Shown in pieces: positions 1 through 10,627 of a stretch of DNA of 64,000 nt. Made by a program: the position numbers and the translations under genes. Under the pieces are notes generated by a model. That model worked only from the letters and a program-made list of their open reading frames with translations, was not told where the DNA came from and did not search any database. The first letter of the stretch is position 1, and every line of letters begins with the position of its first letter. Origin of the DNA: Eudromia elegans (taxonomy: Eukaryota; Chordata; Aves; Tinamiformes; Tinamidae); the NCBI GenBank assembly GCA_003342815.1, contig PTEX01000024.1:942402-1006401 (forward strand). The letters run 5' to 3'.

Positions 1-1718
1 TAGGGGTCCCTAAGGACCTCTGGGCGTCCCTTGGGGCCTTCTCAGCACACCAGGCCTGCCCTTTGTAGAGGAGGTTTCAGTACCTCCCGCGTCCTCGCGC
101 ATTTGTCTCTGGGCAGCCGAGGGCTGTCAGAGGTCCTCGGCGTCACTTGGGGTGCTCGCTGGAGGCCCTCGCTGGGTGCCCGCAGAGGGCTGCCCTTGCA
201 GCACACCCGAGCTGTTGAGCTCCTGTGTGCGGGTATTGCCAGGGATGCCACACGCAACGCGGTTCCGGTGCTCCATTGACTGCATCTTCACATGGGGCTT
301 TGGGACGACATGTGGGCAACGTTACCTTGCTCAGCCCGCAGAGAGGAGCTGGGCGGCCCATGTGGGCACCTGCTCTCAGTGTGCAGGAGGCTGCAGACCT
401 GCCTGCGTTGTGCTGATGGATCAGACGGGTCTGCCTCCACTGCTCCCTGGCCCCCCTCCCCATTCCTGCTCCCGGGGCACCGCATACAGCGCGAACGCCT
501 GGTGCAAGAGCCTGCTGGGCCCCACGTCCCCTGCGGGTGCGGAGGGGAAGAGGGGAAACACCTTCCTGCTGCTGCCCTGCGGGAAGCTCCCGACCCCGCA
601 GGGCTCCCGAGGCTTCCGTGCCCCGCGGCGAGCTGGGCCCTGCTCTGCAGAGGGCCCTCCTGAGAAGCCGCGGGGGCCGCAGCGCTGGCACAGCCCGTGG
701 GCCGCGTGCAGGTGCTCGGCAGTGCCTGCAGGTCCTGCTCTCACTGTGCATCCTCACGGGATGGGTGCTGCGCCGTGCCCGAGATGCAGAAGGCACCGGC
801 CTCGGCAGTGCTGCAGGTGGTTGGGCTCAAGGCAGGTCGCCTCTTCCCTTCCCTGAGACATGGAGTATTTCCTTCACCTGTGCCTAAATCCTGCCATTCA
901 GCCCCAGTCAGACGCCAGATTATGTCTCCTGGACTAGAGGATGGAGGGAAGGGGGGAGAAATACACTTGGGGATTGAGGCTTATCCGTTCGAAGCCAGAT
1001 AAAGTCTGCAGGAGGAGGTGGAATCCTCTGCCTGCCTCCTTCTCCGGATTATCTACAGTTGCGGCAGGACCTTTGATCTCCTTAGATAATATGATCCCAG
1101 GAGCTCGGGTCTGTGTGTGGTGCCAGCAGAGGGACGCCAACATGAGCTGCAGGGCTCTGGTGCTCCCATGAGGTGCCTGTGGTCTGTTGGGCTCGTGGAG
1201 AGCTGCCGGCTGCTTTGCTGGGCAGCATGGCTGCAGCAGTGCAGGGAAGATACAGGAGGCATCTGCAGCACCGAGGGGCCAGGCTCACTCCCCTGGGGGC
1301 AGCCAGACAGCATGCCAGGCGGAGGGCCAGGCCCTCCCCATGCTCATGCCAACGCTTGGGACACCAGCCTTGCTGACAAGGAGCAGAGGTGCTTCGGCAC
1401 TGCTCCGTGAAGGCTTCGGTGCATACCCAGAGGCACAGCGCCGAACTAGCAGAGAGGGTAGGAACAGAGAGACGATTTGGGAGCTGTTACTAGGAGCTTG
1501 AATACTAATTCAATGAACTGCTGCGATTTGACTTTGAATCAGGAAGATGTATTGTTACAAATGGCAAGGTGCTATCAAATGTGTCTCTGAAAGGCATGTG
1601 CACTATCAAAGGTGTATTCGAGAAATCAGATAGCACTCAGCTGCAGGGTTTTCCTTCTGTGTAGATCGCACACAGTTCTTTAATGATGGAAGGAAATCTG
1701 AACAGTGTAATAAAATGG
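1..1718. other. GC-rich stretch without recognised gene
   Basis: Open frames run on both strands and overlap heavily (for example 143-796 on - and 152-856 on +), with no family resemblance and no splice logic. Nothing else seen. Confidence 0.6.
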
Positions 1719-1830
1719 TTTATATTTATATTTATATTTATATTTATATTTATATTTATATTTATATTTATATTTATATTTATATTTATATTTATATTTA
1801 TATTTATATTTATATTTATATTTATATTTT
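1719..1830. repeat. (TTTATA)n microsatellite
   Basis: About 18 near-perfect hexamer units. On the - strand one frame reads as a long Lys-Tyr repeat, which is why a 175-codon open frame appears there; it is not a gene. Likely length-polymorphic. Confidence 0.97.
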
Positions 1831-1843
1831 AACTGACTTGTAT

Positions 1844-1884
1844 TCAGATCATCTAGTCCAGTCCTGGCATATGGAGCATTGCTA
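1844..1884 (-). mobile_element. Possible CR1 3'-end remnant
   Basis: cagatcatctagtccagtcc is the reverse complement of the CR1 ggactggactagatgatctg segment. Only about 40 bases match. It directly abuts the hexamer microsatellite. Confidence 0.4.
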
Positions 1885-4201
1885 AAAATGGACATATTAA
1901 CCCAGGAGGTTCTGTACGACACCGTCAGGATTTTGTACGACACCGTATGAAAAAACACATGTGGTATTTTTCTTGCTAATGTTATTGAGAAATTACTGCT
2001 AGATGCAGAACTGCGATAAAAGCTGCGCAAACAGCGATGAAGTGGCAGCGCAGCGGGCGCTCGGCTTTCCCGAGCTGTAAGTGTCATGTAACGCTGAGGC
2101 AGAACAGCTTTTGCAGCTATCCAGGCAGCAGGAAGGCTGGTAATGAGGCTGTTTAGGAACAGGGATATTGAAGCAGTGGAGGGAAGCTTGGGCACGGAGG
2201 AGCCCATGCCTTGAGGGGGCAGTGTTAAATGTTGATGGATAAAAGGGGAGCTGCAGGGACCTGGGCAGGTGTCGCTGGGTCCGAGAGGTCCTTCCTCTGA
2301 AGGAAAATATCTTTAAAGAAATCAATGTGCAGAATGGGCTGAAATCCTCCTCCTCGCTGGACTTGGGGACGCCTCCCCGCGAGGCGGCCGTGCAGGAGCG
2401 GCAGGGGACGGAGCCCATGAGGGGCCCCCGCAGCGCAGAGGCGGCGCTGCCGGCTGCGCCTCAAGCCAAGGCGCCTCACGGAGCGTCATGGTGATGGACC
2501 GAGGAGCGGGGGCTCGGGGGCGTCGCGGGAGGTCAGTGGCGCCCAGCCGGGCCGCGTGAAGGGCCCCTGTGTGCCGGGACACCTCTGGGCGTGGGGATGC
2601 AGCTCTGGGGCTGCTGCCGGTGACTCCTGAGCACGCACCAAAACGGCTTGAAATCCTGGGAGTGTCGTCTCTTTAATGGAAGCAGCTGTTCCAGCGGGGG
2701 GGATCCGATAGGCTTCCGAGGACGCAAACTATGGCACAGGACTCGAGTGACTAAAAGTTTGGCTTTTCACTTGTTGTGGCTGCACTGTTGAGTCTAACAG
2801 GAAATATTTCTACTTGTAAACCTGGCTGGTGAGCCCAGGACTTGGATTCTGACTAACGTGCCAGGCAGCCCAGCAATAAAAGTTTTATCGTTGAGCTCAA
2901 ATGCAGCGATAAGGCAGTACTTCCAACAGGAACTTGGTGCAGAGGAGCCCTGGGTTGCTTCAACTACGTGCATAAGCAAAAGATGAAAGGAAGAAGGAGC
3001 CTTGTCCTTTAGAAGAGCCTCAGTCTCACTACGTCAACATCCAGCTATTCTGATAGGTGAAGCTGGGCCAAGTGCAAACGTAACTGAGGAGTTAATTTGA
3101 TCCTCCCAGGAAACTTCTCCGTTTTGCTGGAAGTTATATTGGCTATATTAGAGCAGACACTGGTTCTGGTGTGGCAGAGCAGGGCATGCTCGGTGCTAGT
3201 GTTAGCCGAATGCTTTAGCGTTCAGTGCTAATCAGATGATAGATACAGTGATATGCCTGTCTGCTTGTGGTGATTAAAATTCCTGGGGTGCTTGGACGGC
3301 AGGACAGCAGACCCTTGCCTTAGCACGCAGGAAGCTTTCCAAGCCAAACTAACTCTCTCTGGGCAATGAGAAAGGCAATTACAGTGAAACCCAACAACGT
3401 ACACGTCAAATGTGATGCTCTCTTAGCGTTTAAGCACGTGGATGCTGAAGGTGCAAGTTAGTTAGGATGAGCATGCAGTTTATTTTTTTAAGTATTTATT
3501 TTACAGGCAGCCTGTATAACGTATGTTATACTGCGATTGCTGATGGCCCAAGTTTGTATGTGAAGGAAAGGCTTGAAAATGCTGAGTGTATTAAAAGATG
3601 ATGTCATCATTTCTGCATCTATTGCATGTCTTTAGAGGTAGGAAATAATAGCTAATAATTTTTTTTTTTAATCCCTGTCCAACTCTAGAGGTGAAGTGGA
3701 AGAGAAAGATGACCCTTACTGAAGCAACTAACAATTTCATTTAGTTACTTATCAGTTCACTTTAGTTCAACCTTAAAGCCACAAGAAGTTAGGAAATGAC
3801 TAAATTGGATATGTTTTGCACTGTTGCCTACAACTTGTATATATAGGTCTTTTTTATCATTATATTATTATATTTTGGATGAAAAAGAAATAACATAAAG
3901 GATTCATGATGAGGAAAGCAGTGAGCATATCATTTGCAGAACTTCAGTTACTCTTGTCGTCTGACTTGTAAAAATTGAGAAGCACCTTAGAAATTCAATT
4001 CAGGAGTAAGTCTCCCCAGTGAAAATGTTACAGGATTTGGTACAGCTGCTGAAATGAAGGTATTCAGTGACCTGGGCTTCCCTCTTGATTCTTTCAGGAG
4101 TCAACAAAATAAACCCTGGAGCCATGAGCTGGTGGTGGATCACTAGGGGAATCCCTGGTGATTTTGGTTTTGGGTGGTTTTTAGGTTTTGTTTGATTTTA
4201 G
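1885..4201. other. Transition into the AT-rich block, no recognised gene
   Basis: GC-rich to about 2.73 kb, then AT-rich. Around 3590-3640 a weak stretch (gatgatgtcatcatttctgc) sits where an earlier formin exon (MMTEIVKILSAIC region) would be expected, but the match is too short to call. Confidence 0.5.
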
Positions 4202-4260
4202 TTGCAGCAAAAACAAGTTTCATTTGAACTGGAGAACACTCTGGAGGAAGAGAGAGTAGT
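4202..4260 (+). pseudogene. Possible further DIAPH2-like relic exon
   Basis: Acceptor tttgattttag is followed by TTGCAGCAAAAACAAG and later GGAGAACACTCTGGAG, which can be aligned with the formin segment TAAERNN...GLEN if several small deletions are allowed. The position, just upstream of exon A, is the expected one. The match is short and gapped, so this is tentative. Confidence 0.3.
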
Positions 4261-4727
4261 AATATGGAAATGTAGCATGGGAATAACATTATGTAATAAA
4301 GCTGGGTCTTTTACAGGTAACACATTTTTGAAATTGCGGAAACACTTGCAGTACAAAAGTGGAACAGTGTTTGATATTGCTTATACTAGCTGAAGCCAGA
4401 TATTATATATAGATATGTGAGACATGATAAATCTGGTACCGCTCTAGTTATTTCTCTGTGGGTTTGTGTTGCAAAACCTAGACATGCCATACAGAGATTT
4501 ATGCGACTGGCATGCGATTGCCTTTTCTGCAGCTGTTATGTTATATGAAGCTGTTTTACTTGTCTCCTGGAGTGTGGGGTTTTTTTTTTTTTATGGCAAT
4601 GTCCATCTCTTGACATCTTTTTTTTTATATTTTTTTTTATGTAACTTGAGTAAACTGAAATAGTCAAAGACAGTAAGTATTTTCATTTCATTTTTAAAAT
4701 TAAAAATGTCTATATTTCTGATTATAG

Positions 4728-4833
4728 GTAGCCCATTTGCAGTTCATCAGTGCCCTTGGTACTTCTCCAGAAGACCTTAATTTCAGGATACACATGAGAG
4801 ATGAGTTTTTATGTTGTGAAAAATATATTGCCT
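4728..4833 (+). pseudogene. DIAPH2-like relic exon A
   Basis: Acceptor ttctgattatag and a perfect donor gtaagt flank 106 nt. Reads VAHLQFISALGTSPEDL then NFRIHMRDEFL, matching the end of the formin armadillo domain. After EFL the frame is lost: the 3' end keeps a recognisable AAA...TTGCCT but appears about 5 nt short of the expected codons. Confidence 0.82.
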
Positions 4834-5211
4834 GTAAGTCATTTGTTAGTTAATTGCAATCAGTTCCTGTATACAATCTGTAGTTTTTGAAAATAACCAA
4901 CCTGTCTTGCTGAAAGCAGTGCCAGTGAAAGCTAGGGCTTGGAGAGGTCGGACCTAAAACTATCAGTACAAATCTACTTCTGTTCTGTTAAAGTGCAAAT
5001 AGTTTTGTTGCTTTCAGCTAGTGGGTAATATACAGTAATGTTCTGAAATGTAGAACTTCTAGGTTTTGTGTGCTATAAAAGTATAGGGAGGAGGTGCAAA
5101 TAAACTGTACTGTCATGATTCATGGTAGAAAACATAATAGAATGTACTAACGTCCAGGTACTTAAAGCTTAAAATTAATTAAGGGATAGTGATCACAAAA
5201 ATCTTATTTCT

Positions 5212-5229
5212 AAAAAAAAAAAAAAAAAA
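5212..5229. repeat. Poly-A run
   Basis: About 18 consecutive A between formin relic exons A and B. No adjacent retro-insert recognised. Confidence 0.9.
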
Positions 5230-5604
5230 GAGCTATTGTATTGAAATTCTGTCTCTAGTCGGTAAGGTTAATTATTTAGTATTACATGAAAGCTGTATTA
5301 TCAATTAAAAACAACCAGTGCTCTCTTACTGTTTGTTTATTCTTAATTTACAATCAATATTGATACCAGATCATTAATTCTATAGGTAATTAATTTACAA
5401 AGTAGAGGAATATTTTCTGCTTTATACAGTAACTTTCTTAATGATAAAGCATGTTAAGTTCAGAAAACCAGTTACAACTTTCTTTTTAAAGCATGTATTT
5501 TCTACTCAGAAGGTAACGTCATATTTCGCAGAGATGTAAGCGGGGAGAAATGTTGCTTTAAGAATAAAATGGAGAATTAAGTTACACTATGCCTTGAAAA
5601 ATAG

Positions 5605-5723
5605 GACTTGAAAGATAATGAGAATGAAGAGCTTGATATTCAGTTGGAAGTGTTTGATGAAAACAAAGACGATGACTTAATTGAGCTGTCACATCATCTC
5701 GGTGATATCAGAGCTGAAATGGA
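5605..5723 (+). pseudogene. DIAPH2-like relic exon B
   Basis: Starts after a weak acceptor (gccttgaaaaatag, with no good pyrimidine tract) and is open throughout: DLKDNENEELDIQL, EVFDENKDDDLIELS and HHLGDIRAEM. Expected phase would end it at ATGGA; the following bases are atatcc where a GT donor is expected. Best preserved of the relic exons. Confidence 0.85.
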
Positions 5724-6591
5724 ATATCCTTTGTAGAAAAGGTGTTCTAATGTGTTGATTAATAGTTTTGACAAAGCTAAGGTGGCCGTCTCTGCATGCA
5801 GCTGATTGTGACGATTGCATGTCTCCCTCAGGACTGTCACAAGCAGATTTAATTCCACTTGTTTTTGTTAGAAAGTTAGTGTCTGTATTGATAGGTTTCT
5901 CTTAAATGCCAGTCATTAGGAACTGAATTAATTTTTCATAAATATTAATTATTAACTACTCTGGTTTATAATACATAAAGATATAAAATTAAGCTCAAAT
6001 TTGAAGTCTAAAATAAAATGACAGGGTTGATACCGAAATCAGACCAAATTATTCAAGTGGGTTTCGAAACAGCGAGGATGTATGTCTTTTGTAGAGGTGC
6101 AAAAGCAGTAAATTTCAAGTTATGTGAACCCAGAACTCTTACTTGGCATTATCTGCATTGAGAAAGTGCTAGCTAGTACTGAAGAACCAGAGAAATGTGG
6201 GAACCAATGAGGAGCACATAAAAGCAGTAGCGTGCAGTATTGTTCTTGCATTACAGGACTTTGGGGAATTGCCTTCTTTAAGAAATTAGAATGATTAAGT
6301 AGTGTGCTTTTTGCCAATAGACAGGCTTACTTCAAAATAAAAATGAAAACTGTGTGAAATATGCTTAGAGGATTTAATGGTAATGAATATACAGTGCCAT
6401 TTTTCTCAGTAATTATGAAACATTTTAATTGCTCAATGAGGAAGAAAGTTCTGTGTGTACATGTAGTTGTAAAAGGATATTTACTAATAAAGGTAGTAGT
6501 TCAGAATGCTAAAGGGTCTTATATTATTTATATGAATGCTCATATAGGTAACTTTTCTAGGTATTATACAATTCCTTGATGATATTTCCAC

Positions 6592-6705
6592 TGATCTTAA
6601 TGAAGTATATCATCTATTATATTAAATCTGTTGTATATAATGAAGTATATCATCCTGACAGTTTTTCAACATTTTCTTCTCAGCAGGAATGATTATGATG
6701 TCCAG
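6592..6705 (+). pseudogene. DIAPH2-like relic exon C, with internal duplication and stop
   Basis: Begins TGATCTTAATGAAG, which completes the Asp codon left open by exon B, and reads DLNEVYHLLY followed by TAA. Homology resumes as LTVFQHFLLSRNDYDV. The acceptor position reads ac instead of ag. The replaced middle contains a second copy of taatgaagtatatcatc (6638-6654), already present at 6598-6614. Confidence 0.8.
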
Positions 6706-7442
6706 CAGGAACCATCATTCTTGGTTGATTTTTGGAGTGGGGAGAAGGAGGAGGAAAAATTGTGTGAAAATTTAAAGTCTTTAACAGTGTGAAAATACTG
6801 CATAAATAGTCTTACTTAGAAAGAAAGTACTTTGCTGTAAAGAGATAATAAAAATAATTGATGTGTGAGATGAAGAAAGTAAGAGTTAAATAATTCCTGA
6901 GAAATCTTCAATGTTTTTGTAACATGTTTTTATAATTTGGAAGTCTGGAAGATCACCAGGGTGTTCCATTCTGAGAGCTTCATGCTATGTGAAATTGAGA
7001 TGTTGAGATACCTTGTGTTGGTAAGACCTGATAACTTTGAGCACAGAATTCTGTAGCTCTAGAGATTCCTGATGTTGTAATATCGACATGTATATCAAGT
7101 AATTAAATAAAGCTTTTGATTTACTAATTCAGTGAGTAATTGAAATAAATAATTGCTGGAGCATATATTGATGATACTTAATAAGTCATCTCTTATATTG
7201 CTTATTGTCTGGCAAAGTATAAACTAAAAGTAAACCATATTTTGCAGAATTCTCTTTTTTTTTACATAGCCCTTTGAGAAAAAACAACAACGTTTTATTA
7301 GCCAACCTACAAAAAAGGCTTTTGCATGGAACCTTTTGCTGGCAATTGTGTAATTCGGAGGTCAGGAATTATAGTTGGCCTTTTTGCTTCTCTTTGTTTC
7401 ATACATTATTATTCATGTTCTCATTATCTTGTAAAATGTCAG

Positions 7443-7566
7443 ACCTCAGTATTACCGATAATAGAAGAATGAGTTTCACAGATTTCAGCAGTATTGCACT
7501 GCATTGGACTGGACCCAAATTTCAAATGTAGAGGAAGACTGGATGTGGATCTTATCCTATTGCTTT
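7443..7566 (+). pseudogene. DIAPH2-like relic exon D
   Basis: Acceptor attatcttgtaaaatgtcag precedes ACCTCAGTATTAC. With one missing base after PQYY the next frame reads as IIEE, then TGA where a Cys codon is expected, then SQI. About 6 extra bases follow, and homology resumes with VLHCIGLDPNFKCRGRLDVD. A usable donor gtatgc follows. Several independent lesions in one exon argue for long decay rather than a sequencing slip. Confidence 0.8.
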
Positions 7567-8231
7567 GTATGCTACAATTTCTTTACTAAATTATGTTTTT
7601 CTTTATGCACTTCTGTATAGATTTATATTGTCCATGTGAATTTTCTGGAAAAACAGAAATTATAAATATATTACCAAATCAAGCTCTTCAGCCTTCAAGA
7701 AGTGTCATAGTTGGCACTTACTTCTCCCCAAGTTTTATCTTCATTTCCATCTGAGTCTTATAATCTTAATAAATTAATGAATTCTTCATATAGAAATCAC
7801 ATGATAAAATTATATGAATTTATGATCTGTTATATATATCTGCTCATCTGTTAAGATGAGCATTAATTGTTAATAGATTTATACTTTTTGCCTGTCTAGT
7901 TCTCAGAATATTTTCTGTACCAAGTTTTTAAGGTTGCTTAGTAAGGTAACATAATCAGCTGAAGCATACTGGACTGTGGATTTACATGTTTGGGGTAGAA
8001 TCAGATGAATAAGTATCAGACAATCATGCAAATGATGGTTATCATAGTTTAGAAATATGGATTTTTTTAATATATTTTCTCAATTACTAGAATTGACTGT
8101 TTCCTTGAAATACAGTGCCATCCCTGGAGCTAATACTTCATATGGAGAAGTAGTTATTCATTGAGAATATTTAAGAAAATATTATTGACAAAGGGAAAAA
8201 AATGAAGATTGTTGCACAGGTTGGCTTTTGG

Positions 8232-8283
8232 AAAAAGAAAAATTTCTTCTTTTTTTCTTTTTTCTCTTTTTTTTTTTTCCTTT
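8232..8283. repeat. Poly-pyrimidine tract (A-rich on - strand)
   Basis: Runs of T interrupted by single C (ttcttctttttttc type). It marks the step from the AT-rich block on the left to GC-richer DNA on the right. Read on the - strand it is an A-rich tail following the candidate exon at 8522-8638. Confidence 0.85.
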
Positions 8284-8521
8284 TGAGACGCTGAGGTCCA
8301 GCTGCCGCTTCCATCTCCAGCCCGATCCACAGCAGGCAGATGCAGGCAGACACTGGCAGCCTCAGCTCCTGTAGTGCTACAAGCACCTTCTCCATCCGAG
8401 CGATGGGGGTTCTGCTCCCTCGTGCCGGCCTCCGTCTCTCCAGCCCCTGTTCCCGTGTGTGCTGCAGGCTCTGCCTTCGGGCTGCACGCTCTTCTCCGTA
8501 GCAGGGAATAGTCACTGGGGT

Positions 8522-8638
8522 TTAAGTGTATGTGACCTCTGGGCCATTAGGTTGAAAGCTCTCTGGATTTGCTGACCCTTCGTGTTCTTCTAATAACTCC
8601 TTCCCAGGGAGCTTGCTGGTGCTCGTAGCTGCATGTAC
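8522..8638 (-). CDS. Candidate 3'-terminal coding exon, unidentified
   Basis: On the - strand a good acceptor (ttgtctttctgattcag) is followed by 38 codons ending in TAA: VHAATSTSKLPGKELLEEHE and then GSANPESFQPNGPEVTYT. The sequence looks protein-like (charged, hydrophilic, low bias), but I do not recognise the family and see no partner exon upstream. Downstream lies an A-rich tract (8232-8283) rather than a clear AATAAA. It may be a real last exon, a relic or chance. Confidence 0.22.
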   Translation of the reverse strand, partial: VHAATSTSKLPGKELLEEHEGSANPESFQPNGPEVTYT

Positions 8639-8639
8639 C

Positions 8640-10202
8640 TGAATCAGAAAGACAACGGTAATCTGTGCATTGGCGTAAGGCTTCGCGGATGGGAAGGGCA
8701 GAGGGGGAAGCAGTAACCTCTGCGTGAGCCGTGCTGCTGCTGTAGAAACACATCCCAACTGTGTGGTTCTCCCTTTCTGGACTTTTGCCTGCCTATTGAC
8801 AGCTGATCTTAGAAATATACAGGAATACACCTGCGAGGATGCAGTTAAAATTCATAGGGAACTGATGTAATGACGGCCTTGAGGTTTCCCATGATAGGAA
8901 GTCACGAGGAGCGAGGATACACCAGTAGGGAGTACTGCTGCCTTTTTACCCCTTCTTATTCCAGGCTGTTCATCCTAGTCTGCTCCAGATAGTCTTGAAT
9001 GCCACATGAATCAATACTTTTAATTAGCTGCCATTCCTCGTTTCTGCTTTATGGGTCAGGTAGGCAAATTAGAAGTGAGTTTGTTGTGGAGAAAGGGTTC
9101 TCTGGGCTGGCTGCAAACACATGTTGGCTCTTCCCCCGGGGAGGAGCAGCCTGTGGCTGCCTAACGCGGTGGATGTGCCCAGCGATGAGGATGGGGGCTG
9201 GGAGGAGGTGAGGGGTGCAGAGGAGCTGCAGGAGATCTTGGCCTGGCAGGCTGGGGGAGGCAAAGTGCCCCCTTTGGAGGCAAGGGACCCAGAGCTTCCC
9301 GCAGCCCTGCTCTTGGCTGGGCAACCGGCTCCTCCAGAGCTCCACTGACCTCATTCGTGGTGGGAAAGCCCTCACACTGGGACGGAGATGTGGGCAGAGG
9401 GTGCACTGGGTAGAGGGGGGTTTTGCATGGGGCCGGACTCCGCTTGGCTCAGCTTGGTGTTGAGGTTCTGCTTGCTGGGACAGCACGAGCCTCTCCGTGG
9501 TGCCCTCTCCTGTCCCAGCAGCATCCTTTCGAGGCTGATGAGGGCAGGAAGCCCCTGCACAGGGAAGGGATGACCTCCAACTGGAGAAGGCATCCAGCTG
9601 GCCCCTGTCGGCGGGACCCAAAGAGCTCCCTGCTGGCCCAGGGGCCCAGGGTGGTGTGATGCCCCTGGAGCTGGAAGGGTCCCATGAGGCTGCTGCCACC
9701 TGCGTGGGCCACGCGCTCTCCCTCGTGAGCAGGCTTGTCCTGCTCAGGAGTTCCCAGCCCTCCTTTGCTGCCTCCGATCCGGGCTGTCCTGCGGCTCAGC
9801 CGTGTGAGGCGCAGATCCGGCTTGATCCAGGTGTTGGATCCAGGCTTCGCTATCTTCGTAATCCGCCTCTGCAGCGCTATCAGTGACAGGCTGATTAAGG
9901 CAGCTTTGCCTTTGTGCTTTCCAGCTGTCCCACCGTGTGCCAAAGGCGTGTGAGGCGCTGGCTGCTTGCAGAAGGGCCTTCAGAAGTCATCGCGTGGCTA
10001 GTCTGTGCCCAACCTGCGAACATGGCCTTGAGAGGGCAAGAAGGACCTGCTCTTGCCTCTGGCTGAGGCCGAGGGAATGAATTCGTTGTTGCTTCTGGCA
10101 GGGGGGTTCTCTTACCTGCTTCAAGGGCTCCAGCTCAGTTTAATTAGCTAGCAAATGGAAAGTCATTTGTGATCAGCACGTGAAAGGAAAGTGCGAAGAA
10201 GG
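8640..10202. other. No recognised gene
   Basis: GC-rich from about 9.12 kb. Overlapping open frames on both strands (9049-9699 and 9449-9943 on -) lack any family resemblance. Confidence 0.5.
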
Positions 10203-10627
10203 TGATGAAGGGACTAGAGCAACTGTCCTATGAGGAAGGACTAAGTGAATGGGGCTCGTTCAGCCTAGAGAAGGCTGAGAGGGGATCTGATAAATATGTA
10301 TAGACACCTGAGGGGAGAATGTGAGGAGGAGGGGACCAAACTCTTCTCAGTGGTGGCCAGTGACAGAACAAGGGGTAATGGGTACAAATTGAAACCCAGG
10401 TAGTTCCCTGTCCATGTGAGGAGGAAATTCTTTGCCGTGAGGGTGACAGAGCCCTGGAACAGGCTGCCCAGAGAGGCTGTGGAGGCTCCTTCCCTGGAGA
10501 TCTTCCAAACTCACCTGGATGCCACCCTGTGCCCCGTGCTCTGGGTGTCCCTGCTGGAGCAGTGGATTGGGCTAGATGATCTCTGGAGGTCCCTTCCAAC
10601 CTCAACCCTTCTGAGATTCTGGGATTT
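10203..10627 (+). mobile_element. CR1 LINE, 5'-truncated copy
   Basis: About 425 bases of the CR1 3' end in + orientation. The start reads like the cagcctagagaaggctgagag part of ORF2; the middle has aggaaattctttgccgtgagggtgacagagccctggaacaggctgcccag; the end has ggtcccttccaacctcaacc and a degenerate attctgggat terminal octamer. A residual frame NRLPREAVEAPSLEIF matches the CR1 ORF2 C terminus. Frames are broken, so it is immobile. Strong CR1 homology of this type is a hallmark of bird genomes. Confidence 0.92.

Larger units (their letters stand above)
4728..7566 (+). pseudogene. DIAPH2: DIAPH2-like formin, unprocessed pseudogene fragment
   Basis: Four exon-sized blocks, in order and separated by intron-like AT-rich DNA, translate into the C-terminal part of the diaphanous inhibitory armadillo region and the dimerisation region that follows (roughly residues 280-430 of a diaphanous formin). 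Diagnostic stretches: FISALGTSPEDLNFRIH, LDIQLEVFDENKDDDLIELS, LNEVYHLLY, QHFLL and PNFKCRGRLDVDL. Full-length DIAPH proteins nucleate actin filaments; this copy cannot, because it has frameshifts in the first and last exons, in-frame stops in the third and fourth, a donor reading AT and an acceptor reading AC. Retained introns exclude a retrocopy. No FH1/FH2 exons or other 3' exons were found before the block ends near 8.23 kb. DIAPH2 is preferred over DIAPH1/3 from recalled residues (DENK, NEVYHLLY), so the paralogue call is less certain than the formin call. Confidence 0.82.

Noticed and set aside
1680..2207. 175-codon - strand frame with a Lys-Tyr repeat
   Set aside because: The repeat is the translated (TTTATA)n microsatellite.
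3590..3640. Possible earlier formin relic exon (gatgatgtcatcatttctgc)
   Set aside because: The match needs several gaps over about 40 bases, so it cannot be told from chance.
4728..7566. Reading the formin exons as a live DIAPH2 gene
   Set aside because: At least two frameshifts, two in-frame stops and two non-consensus splice sites occur in four exons, and no FH1/FH2 exons follow in the window.
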